DNA of 64,000 bases from Owenia fusiformis (taxonomy: Eukaryota > Annelida > Polychaeta > Sabellida > Oweniidae). Shown piece by piece: positions 41,201 through 53,200 of this stretch. Position numbers and translations under genes: made by a program. The notes beneath the pieces are model-generated. The model did not search any database. It had not been told where the DNA came from and saw nothing but the letters and a program-made list of their open reading frames with translations. The DNA lies in assembly GCA_903813345.2 (NCBI GenBank), contig CAIIXF020000006.1, forward strand, positions 4,797,096-4,861,095, read 5' to 3'. How positions within the stretch are numbered: the first letter of the stretch is position 1; each line of letters opens with the position of its first letter.

Positions 41201-44200
41201 TAATTGGACAAAAAGTATCATAGACGATTGGTCTCTTATTTTAAACTTAATATATCAGATATTTTTATCATTATATTGGCTCAAAACGTTTTAAAAACAA
41301 CGTGTGAAAAGAGGGGATATATTCCGGAAGAAGATGTGATGTGATTAGTTGACTAGTCGCCATGTTGGAAAAACAATTTTATTCGACTTTCCACCCTTTC
41401 ATTCAATCCTTACACAAACTGCAACATCGATGCAACAATTGAATAAAAGTACTCATCTTAATAGATGCATAATAGAGTTACTTTGAAAACCCACAAATGA
41501 CTGAACAGTTGACCAGAGAAGACATGTCGCTATTATCTAGGTCAATCAGTTTAGTATCGGAAAGCAAATCTATAGTACTTGTTTCCGATTTTTGTTGATT
41601 GTATAAGCTTTTATTGATAATACTTGGTATCCTGACCGTTATAGCAATTTTCGAATGTGTCATTGTTTGATTTAGCCTTCGGGCAGAAAAATTGTGTAAT
41701 TAGTTTGATTTAGTACTTTCTGGTCACCCTAATAGAGAAAATGAGGATTTTAAGCAAGGCCGGGTACATTGACATAACATACTGAGAAACATGATGTTAT
41801 TCCGATGCTCAGTCATTGGTCAATGGTTTATGTCCCAATGCTAAGGCGATGCACCCTTGCTGAAATCCGTAGATTCATGTTGGATTTTATTGAAACCATT
41901 TTCAAAACTAAGGGGTTCTTAAGGATATACCAGTGTAACCTCCGAAAAAATCGACCATTTTCAATCTCAACGAAACTAGGTTTATATTAAAGACCTAGAT
42001 GTAGCGATTCGAAAAATGTAATAAAAAAGGTTGGTCAACGGATTAGTTTTTTCATGAGAAGCTTCTGAAAATAGGTGTGACGTTATCATCATTTGAACAT
42101 TTGAGGCGCCATTGATTCCAAAGCAAAAAAACATATTTTCCTATATTTCGTCGATAAAATGATGATTTAGGGAGTATTGACGATTTTTTTCGAGCCTGGA
42201 TAAACTTCCTTTATACATAATTACATTGGTTCGAATATTGGTACACACAGGACATTTTTTCTTACTTTTTTCACTTGAAGTGTTACCCCTACCCCAACAA
42301 TATTTGTGAATTTTTATAACGTTTTTCCATTAAAAATATATCTTTTTCATTTTCGCATTTTGACACGTTTTGAATCGAAAATTACGCAAATTTCCAATGG
42401 ATTGTGGTATTTTTTTTTATTTGCTTATTCTGAAAAGTTGTTCTCATGTTTATTTTGATATAAAAAAAACATAGGGTCAACGGTCTGTTTTACGCTTGAA
42501 AATGCCGTTGAAGATTGGTGTGTTTTAACAATGATACAAAAGCCACTGGTCAATTCGCGTCATTATTTAACAAAATATATGACGTCTTTCTCAAGAATTA
42601 ACAAAATCGACTGCTCGCAAAAACATAAACTAGCTAAGTCCACATGATAAACATAATTTCAAAATATTATAAATTATGAATAAATTGATGCCCCAGTAAG
42701 ACATTCATTCAATAAACGATGATTTAAAATGGCAAATAATAGCCATATTTGACTCCTATTCTAATACGCTAATATTTCTGTTCATTTTTCGGGAAAGAAT
42801 AACGTTACATTTGAGGTTAACAATTTTGAAAACTCAACATGTCCTGTCTTAATGAACTGCCTTCACAAGTATAACCTCACAGATCAGGCATGAATGATTT
42901 CACTCGTGATATATAGCATGCGTGCTTTTTGATGATTTTCGGGTGGGGTTGTACATTCCCTGTGCATTCCTCACCCCGAAGTCCCCATTTATGTAAAGCT
43001 GTCGGATTTGAGCAAGATACGTCTACTGAATGTAGTACATATACACGAATAATGTGTTTTTGTGAACGGCTATGGACGTTTTTCGCATTGTATCCGGCAT
43101 GTCCGATCATGGTCGTTAATACTCACTGGGAAAATATTTTTAACTGGTAACTATAATTATAAAAAATATAGAATAATAACATAAATTGAACAAAGGTTGG
43201 AATGGCTTGTTTGACATGTTTGATGCTATTTGTTTTGACAGAAAGGAAAAACGAAACAAGGTAATGATTTCAATAGAAATACATATAAACTGAATGTTCA
43301 ATATGCACGGACTTTAAGTGTCCGTGGTTCATGTAATAAGTGTATACATGAATTATAGAAATTCTAAAATAAAATACTGTATTTTACAGTTGCCTTTTGA
43401 TATTAAATACCCCTGGTCAATACATAGGCTATAGACTATAACTTAATGAAAACTCATACAGACTGTAGCGAAATAAGAAGCAAGTTACAAATTAGATTTG
43501 TCGTGTTTGTAATACATGGGCATATACACATATACACGGTACTGCTGGGATAAACGAAAGAAACAGACACGAAACTGGAATGAAACAAGAATATACAAAA
43601 ATTACTGAATTATTTGGAAGAATTGATGACGTATAGTTCATTTGTTTGTTTATTTGTTGATGGGGCAATATGTCACTGACGTCACAGATAATGGTATCAT
43701 ATTCCGAGAACCCATTAACAAAATTGTTATATGACGTCATGATAAAACAACATTGAAAATGAGAATCTTTTAGTTGCTATGGATTACTATGTCGTAAAGC
43801 GTCATATATCGTCATTCTGCGTCCTTGATATTTAATACAGAACACTCGTCAAACGTGAAGTTAACAAACGAGCTTTTCATAGAGGTGTTAATTTTCTATT
43901 TCTGTAATTTAAAAATATATAACCATTGTCGTAAGGGTTACACTGGTATATCCTTAAATAGGACATTGGGCCTGCTTTTTATTGCAACTTTTTGTTGGTA
44001 CTAAATCTCGAAGTCCATAAGCATATCATTGACAAGATCAAACAACTTTTTAAATGGACGTTGAATTTAAGTTTGAAGCGCTAATAATAGGGCAAATTTT
44101 AAACCGTATACATCAAAGCAGAATGATAGGATCTTTTACTACATGCTATGCCATTTGAAATATATAACATGTTGAAATGCACTGTTTATTATATATTACC

Positions 44201-47200
44201 TTTGTAGTGGGTGCAAGTTCTTCACTCTCAACTGTGATGCTCTGCATGGCCCATGCTTTCTGTTTCAAAACGGTTAGATCATCTACGCCAGTGTTAGCCA
44301 GTGATGTCACAATGGAATTACGTATCTTAAAGATCAATTTATGCATTATTCAATTTTTGGGTTAACATGCATCACTACTTTTAAATTATATTAGTTGCTT
44401 ATCATTCTATGGTTTCAAACTAACAAAATGAGCTTGTGCAAGTGATTTTTTGAATGAAAAGTGCATGGTAGATGTAAAAATGTTCTGTCTGCAGCTAAGA
44501 AATGTCAAGACTACTTAAAACTGTAGTTTTAAATCAAAATTAATCCTAATATAATATTCCTACCAGGCTTCTTTGCTCCAACTTGGCAATTGTTTCATTG
44601 TAAGTAGTATTTGCATACGTGGTCTTTTCTTTTGACTCCATGTTTAATATGGTGGACACCGTGAATACCAATTGACTGGCAGCTGAAATAACAACGTTGT
44701 TATATAAACATATAAACATGACGATCTATTTATAGATTTAAATACAAAAGACAACACGTTTCAGTAAAAATGAGTGCACCAATACATATATTCAAAATCT
44801 GTTTCTAACGTATCCCATTAACTTAGATATAAACCATATGATATACAGATGTCGCAACTCACTTATAGCATGTTTGTCATTCACATAACACATAACTTAT
44901 AAATCGTTTCATTACGTCATCATATAGTGCGCAGCTCTATACGTCCATAAGTGTGGTGTGCTTACGTATAGAAGACTGTTTATAAGAATATCGACGATTA
45001 TGGACGAATTATGCAAAATATCAACAACTTCTATTTGAAGGAGGAATTCTTTTGACAATTCTGGAGTTAAGGATTCACCAGTCCATTCATGCAATGTACA
45101 TGCTTTGCTTGGTAGGATCCCGGGGGTAGTAATGTTTCCATGTAAGCATGCCTCGTAATTCACCTTCTTCAAATGTTGTGGTAAACAATTTTTACAAGCT
45201 GGAAGAGTTCAAATTTCAACACCTTCATAAGTGAAGGTGGTTTAACCTTGTTTTTAATAGTGTCAGCTATGTCTATATTGTTTCTTTTTGAAGAAAACAA
45301 CTTTAAGAATTACTTCATCTGTTTCAGTAGAATTATTTTTCCTTTGTTCAGAAAGGGTCTGATGGAATCTGAACCAGAAAACGCATGGAAAGCTATAGTA
45401 ATATACGATCACACAGTTCTTGACCCAAGTTTGCAGCATGGACATCTTACGACAAACTATTTGCCACCAGTTCCTGTTTCAAAGATATATTTTGATCAGT
45501 TCAGCTCCAATGCTCTGACACAATTCTCTAAGATATGATAAAACGGGATCCGTATCATCCTTATTTCAAAAGTGATAGCATCCATTCAATGTGGGGATTC
45601 GAGTCTGTGAAATAGACCCCAGTACTCGTATGAGTCATTGACCCATATAAGGTCATTAATAACATTAAAAAATAAGCCTTAAAATAAATATACAGGGTGG
45701 TCCAAAAAAATTGGAACATTTGTTAATTGAACACAAAACCTTTATTCTTCCTCTAAAATGCACCACAATTTTACTGGGCATAGTCCAGCTCTTATCTCTC
45801 TGATGTAAAGTGTATAGGTGCAACCCACAAAGTCAATGCATTAAACTAGTCAATGTTTGATATGACCCCCTTTTCTTAAATATACACTTGTCAATTTCTA
45901 TCATATCATATCATATACACATTTTATAAAATCATATCTAGTTGACACGAGGTATTAACATCTATGTTTTACTGGAAAACTATTGTGTTATTGTCAACTT
46001 AAGAATACCCCAAATCATTATTTTTATTTAAGAGTAGGAAAGAAAGAACATGTCAGAGGTGAGTGATTGCATAACCTATACAGCTACTAAACTGACAAAA
46101 TCATTGTTTCAACTTTTCAGTAGAGGGGAAACTGACCAGTTATTTGCAAGGCTTTATTAAAGACCACCTCTAAGCACATTTAATATAACATATCATTTGT
46201 ATTCTGGGAAACTCCTATTTATGATATTGATAAACATATATTGATATATTCAATGAATATTATTCATATCAGAACAAGAAAGGGGGGGGGGGTCATTTAC
46301 CAGTCAAAACAGACCGCCATGGCCTCTTTCTGGAGAATATTCAGCCAGTAATATATCCAACAATAGCTATCAAAATATGCTTGATACCCATCAATTTGGG
46401 TAAAAAAATGTTGAATATGTTCATATATTTGATCTTCCAAGGCTAACATTAAAGTAGTTTGTTCAAGCTGAATTTTTTAATCAAGATGGCTCAGACAAAA
46501 TCAAACGAACAGCAAAGTGAATGAATCATTTCAAAACTGAGTACCAGACGTTAACGTCTTGTAATTCACGAGAAAAGGGGTCATATCAAACATTCTCTAG
46601 TCTAATGCATTAACTTTGTTGTTTGCCCCTATAAACTTTACATCAGATAAATAAGTGATTGAACAATACTCAGTAAAACTTTGGTGCATTTTAGAGAAAA
46701 AATAACGATTATGACTTCAATCATCAAATGTTCCATTTTTTGGACCACCCTGTAGTTATGTTAGCTGTTATACATCCGAATTAATATACATTTAGTCATT
46801 ATTAACAGACATTATTAACGTATCTAAAAAATAAATAAAGAATACAAATAAAACACAAAAGTACCTTGAATGTTCCCAGAACCTAACATGCTGTCTAATT
46901 TGCTTTCTTGGTTGGTTGTTGTCATAGTAAGGTTTTCCAACATGTTCATTATTTCACCTGTATCATTTGTTGCTCCTGGGTGAACTATTAACTTCATATG
47001 GGAAGGGTACACCTAAAAAGCCATTGTTATTCATCATAACCCGATTCCGGCTAGTATGCGTTTAATATTTTGTGTTTGATCGGGAGAACGGGTGTAGGTT
47101 GTAGGTTACATGAAAAACCAACAAGAGTTTACGAAGGCTTTACATAAACAGTACATGTGCAGTTGAGGGATTAAAAAAGTTGTTACTTGGATGAGGCCTA

Positions 47201-50200
47201 TATATAATTCTTTATTAATACCTGCAATTTAACAACCTCGATAGTTGTAGCTTGGAAATAATCTGTTGCTAATATATGTATCTCCACTGTATAGTTTAGT
47301 TCACTATCTCCAGGGCCTAGCTGTACCCCTAACAACTCTGACTTATATGTATTAGCCAGCAATGCTCCTAAAAAGGTGAGGAATTAATCAAAACACGTCT
47401 TCGACCCTAGGAAACAAAGAACAAATATCCATATATTAACACTGAGCTAAAAATCATAATTTGAACAAATTAAAAATGAACACTGAGCAAAGTAGAACTT
47501 AGTGATTTAAACCTACCTGTTGAGTTTGACCCTGTCACAAAGTAAAACTCATAGGTTAATGGGTCATCATTATCTTGAAAATTATCGCAGTAAATGTCAA
47601 ACTCATCCACGAGAGTAACTCCTATAGGTGGAGACACTGTACAAGACCTATATGGAGCTATAGGCGGCGTATTAGTTGTAAACTCCAATGTAGCAAATCC
47701 GGAATCCATGTATCCAATTTTTTTGACACCTACATCAATTTATGAGGGATTAGTATTGTTTGAATTACAACTGTATGTAAAGAGATTCCATAGTAACGAA
47801 ATGCCACCCTCCTGTTGTACACAGATGTAATCAAAAATGTTTAGTGATGGATGTGTAGAGATACCATCCCTGACTTGGTGTTAGTTCGGCACATTATGCT
47901 CGTTGTACAAATATGTTAACAAGACTGAGGTATTACCTATCTCACACAAAACATCATTTGAAATTAAGTTACATGAATAATGTTACGGGTAGTTTTATAG
48001 GGTATATTCTGTGTGTAACATAAATATCTTACCAAGGGCCGGAATAAGCTCACTGAAAGTAACTGTTGTAATGGTTTAATCTATTATCATAATTTCTGTG
48101 AAAATAAGTAAACAGTCTCTTTTTACAGTACCAGTAACAATGATTATAAAGCTACATCCTTCAGGCAAGGTGTTTGACCTGATGCTAACAGCTTGATTAT
48201 ATTGTCCCGTTAAGCTCATGGTCGCCCAGTCTGAAAGAAAACAGCATTTGTCATTATGTTGTGCAAGGTGCTTGACCTGATGCTCACAGCTTGATTATAT
48301 TGTCCCGTTAAGCTCATGGTCGCCCAGTCTGAAAGAAAACAGCATTTGTCATTATGTTGTGCAAGGTGCTTGACCTGATGCTCACAGCTTGATTATATTG
48401 TCCCGTTAAGCTCATGGTCGCCCAGTCTGAAAGAAAACAGCATTTGTCATTATGTTGTGCAAGGTGCTTGACCTGATGCTCACAGCTTGATTATATTGTC
48501 CTGTTAAGCTCATGGTCGCCCAGTCTGAAAGAAAACAGCATTTGTGTCATACTGTTGTGCAAGGTGATTGATCTAAGGCTCACAGCTTGATAATACTGTC
48601 CTGTTAACCTCATTAACGCCCAATCTGAAAGAAATAAGCATTTGTCATAATGTTGTGCAAGGTGTTTGATCTGAGACTAACAGCTTGATTATATTGTCCC
48701 GTCAACCTCATTGTCGCCCAATCTGAAAGAAAACAGTTTTCATTATGTTGTGCAAGGTGATTGACCCGATGCTCACAGCTTGATTATATTGTCCCGTCAA
48801 GCTCATTGTCGCCCAATCTGAAAGAAAACATGTACAACAGTTTTCATTATGTTGTGCAAGGTGTTTGACCTGGGGCCCACAGGTTGATTATACTGTCCCG
48901 TTAAGCTCATGGTCGCCCAGTCTGAAAGAAAACAGCATTTGTCATTATGTTGTGCAAGGTGTTTGACCTGGGGCTCACAGCTTTATCATATTGTCCCGTT
49001 AAGCTCATGGTCGCCCAGTCTGAAAGAAAACAACATTTGTCATAATGTTGCGCAAGGTGTTTGTCCTGAGGCTCACAGTTTGATTATATTGTCCTGTTAA
49101 GCTCATTGTCGTCCAGTTTGAAAGAAACTTATTTTTTTGTTAATTTATCTCATTTATACGTAGTTCATATAAGCAACGTATGAGTTATGTAGTACTTTCT
49201 CAATATGCATTTGTTTAAATGGTATTCGGATTATAATATATCCTGGTGTTATTTCGCAGTTTTCTTGTGGTCTTATAACCCGAAAGTTCTGATCGAATTG
49301 CATGAAAGTATATGTTTATGAACTTAAACCACACTTAAGTAGCAACACAACAGAATTGACTGTAGAATATACAGTTATAATAAAGAGCAGTGTATTATTT
49401 TTCAATTGTTTTTAAAGAATATACACTTAGCTAGCCAAAACCAGTGTGGCACAAAAGACGATTGACTGTCACATTCAGTGCACTAAAGCTGAACTAATCA
49501 TACCCTAGTCACTGTTTTAATAGTTGAATAGTAAACACTTACGAAATCAAATTTTAAACGGTACATGCCATGTAAAATGCAATTGCACTAAGCTGAACTA
49601 ATTGACATCCTCCCTCTCACTTCTCATTAAGCTTACCTCAGTTATACAAAAGAAATGGATTTTACCTAAAATTGGATCTTTGGCCATTTAACTTTCTATC
49701 ATGTAAGTGTTTGTGCCCATTGTGTGATTTAAATAAGATAAACATTTCTTCCCGGGTCGTACACTGCCAAAATAACTCCATGCTAAATCAGCGCTAATCT
49801 TTTTTCGCGCTAATTTAGCGCTGATTTGGTACTGAATTGGTACAAATAAAGTTTGTGTGGAATTAGCGCTAATAAATCAGTACCAAATCAGTACAAACCT
49901 CAGTTAGTGCGAAATCAGCACTAACTTAGCAGTGCTAATTTAGTGCTAAGTTAGTGCTGATTTAGCACTAACAAAACTTATATTTTTTCTGACTTTTATT
50001 ACAGTATTATTGATTGATTTAAGCAATATTGATATTACTTATTTAGAGTTTGAAATATTTTATTATAAATAACATTCATTATTGTGATTTCTTCAATTGA
50101 GTTTGACATCTTAGGGAAATCCCTGGGAAATCCCTTTGAACTTTTGACCTATGACGTCACACATTCTATGACTCATACAGGAAGTTTGAGAAGCCACATA

Positions 50201-53200
50201 TTTTAAATTTTGATTTCTGTGCCAGTCTCTGCCATCTGTCTGCAATTTTCACTTGTAAGTATATATTTGATTGTTTTGTATGAATAAATGAGCATATAAT
50301 AGGTGCACCTATTATATAGAAGACTTTCAAATACCAGATAGGCTCTGTGGGATAGGCTAGGGTGAAATTCAAAGATAAAAATTCAGGAGGAATTGAAAAA
50401 AAAAATTCAAATTGAAAAGTCACTGAAAGTCTTGTCTTAAAAGTCCAGGGCATAGGCTAGTTCTTTGGAGTTTTTAAGAAAATATATTTATAATCTGCAA
50501 TGCATAACGTCTTCTGAATGAAGCCAGAAATGGGCCAATCCTGGCCAAAATGTAATTTCTGAGTGATTTCAGTTTTAAATTCAATTTTTTATTCTTTTGT
50601 CGGGAATGCATTTCTAGGCTACCTTTTTATTTTATAGACTTGATGTTGGCACTATTGGTCAGATGTTGGCATATCATGAGGAGTGAAGGCAGTAAAGAAT
50701 ACAATACATAATCAATGGATGGAGGGCCATGTATCAGCAATGTGGAATGCAACCGGGAATGCAACATACTTATGCCATTTAGGCTAGGTGCGTAAAGTAA
50801 ACGTTTTAACAGTTTTAGGAAATCTAATAATAGCCTAATTTATTTTGCTTATTCAGCGTATCGTTGGAATCGTGCCCCCATGTCATATTACCATGTTCAT
50901 TTCATATCACCATGTTCCCATGTTATATCACCATGTTCATTTCATATCACCATGTTTCCATGTTACATCACCATGTCCATGTCATATCACCATGCTCCCA
51001 TGTTATATCACCATGCTCCCATGTTATATCACCATGTTCATATCATATCACCATGCTCCCATGTTATATCACCATGTTCATTTCATATCACCATGCTCCC
51101 ATGTTATATCACCATGTTCATTTCATATCACATGTATCACCATGTTCCCATGTTACATCACCATGTCCATGTCATATCACCATGCTCCCATGTTATATCA
51201 CCGTGTTCATTTCATATCACCATGCTCCCATGTTATATCACCATGTTCATTTCATATCAACATGTTCCCATGTTATATCACCATGTTCATTTCATATTAC
51301 CTGCTCCCATGTTATATCACCATGTTTGTTTTATATCATCATGCCCCAATGTTATATCACCATTCATTTCATCATGCTACCATGTTCATAACCTTATTCA
51401 TCCCCTCATGTCATATCACCAATTAAACATGTTAATAGCCTATGCTTCCTCACAGGGCTATAATAAAATTGTAAATACGTCAACCCTAACTATGACAAAA
51501 TAATCTAGCATTATATTTTGGCCCTGTAAAAATATTGGAAACAATTTGTGTATGCAAACTGAATTCTTTGTTCAAAGATATTATTTCGAATTTTAATTTA
51601 CATTAACTATTACGGTAAGCAAATCTGCGAATATTCATAGAAAACTATATTTTCAGGTAACTGTTATCAGTTATAACAACAAAAAGCTTGTGGGGGTGGA
51701 GCAAAAACCCAAAAGGATGGTTAAACTATAAACAGCTTTCACGAGGTATGTATTGATTTATCAAATTAGCCTAATTGATTAATTCAGAATTAATTCAGAT
51801 AGCCTTATACCTATAGATACTAAACAATGACAGCATGTTCTCTTGATGTCTCATAAATTGGATCCTTAATAATATTGCATCACCACTATTTAGGAAATGT
51901 AAATGTTATACATAGAAAATATACATATATGTACTTAGTAAGCTGCAATCATGATCATGGATTAATTGGTTTAACTTATGAATATGCATGTTTAATGCAA
52001 ATGTGATGTAGCCTCAAATTAGCGTTTCTTTTTTATCATTTCAGGTATAACGATTTTACATCAGGGGAACCAAATTGGCGAATAAGAAGGCACAATGACA
52101 GGGTGTTAGCATTAACAAATGATTAAGGAATGACAAAAACAATTATGGACTAAACACACCCCTACACCTTTGAACTGATACCCTTGTAAAGGCAGTGACA
52201 TTTACTGTAGATTGGGTTAATTTGGCGCTACTTAATTTGGCGATTTTGCCATTTTTGGCATATTGGCGGCTATTTAATTTGGCGGATATGCAAAAAAAAA
52301 ATTAATACAATGTTATACTTGCGCGCTGTTAGCGAATTACTATGTAAATGGGCATGTTTGGCTATGTTCATTTTTTAAAAGTCCTCAAAAGTTGAGGACC
52401 ACTGGCGATATTCACCACGTCTGTACATTTTTGTGAGATCATCCTTTACATTTTGCACCTCGATCGATGCTGCTACTATACATCACCTTTTCCCTGAGTA
52501 TTAATGAGTGACTGACCAGTTCTAAGCCAATTTATGAGAGACGTTTTTTCATATTTTTGGAAAAAAACTTAACCGGAAGTGACCTGAATACACTGGACGA
52601 AATACCCTAGATAATTCCCGGGGATTCATTCTAAATTTTGGCGAAGATTTATATTGGCGAATTTTTCAATTTCGCCAAATTCGCCAAATTAAAGCGGGCG
52701 CCAAATTAACCCAATCTACAGTACCAGTTGTATGTTATTTGGAGTTAGGGTCATCATCATTTATATACAGAACGACAGTTTTTGTACATTGTGTAAATAG
52801 TGAATCTTTTGTAATTTACTGTTACTGTGGTAAATCTTCAATCTGAAGGAAATAAAACGATAGGATAAATAATATACAATAAATACGATAGGACCTACTC
52901 CTTTAAGACCAGTAAATGATATGATGAATAAAGTTATAATTTGGTATTATATATAACAAGAAAATGTATTATGTTTTTAATGATATTATAGCTGGGATAC
53001 TTGTTTGGTTATAATATTAATACTAAAAGATACATCAAAATCATGTGATATCATAACCCTTAAAAATCCTTTCCCTTGATGGTCTAATTAAAAACAAGAT
53101 CTTAATTAAAATGTCAATTTAATACATTTTTATCAATTCAATATACAAAAATCCATCCCCGATTATTTTTAAAAGTTGGTACAAAATTCATACAAATTTA

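Noticed and set aside
45248-45538. 96-residue plus-strand ORF
   Set aside because: No splice sites that fit a gene, no recognised domain, and it lies antisense in a REJ intron. Possible repeat remnant, not supported as a gene.
48260-49130. Array copies read as one long open repeat domain
   Set aside because: The ~98-bp period is not a multiple of three and no donors are present, so the copies cannot be chained in frame.
50845-51503. Three long overlapping ORFs (175-207 residues) rich in H, S, M, Y and C
   Set aside because: They lie in one 40-bp minisatellite and are open in all three plus-strand frames, as expected when the unit lacks stop words. No splice or start context.
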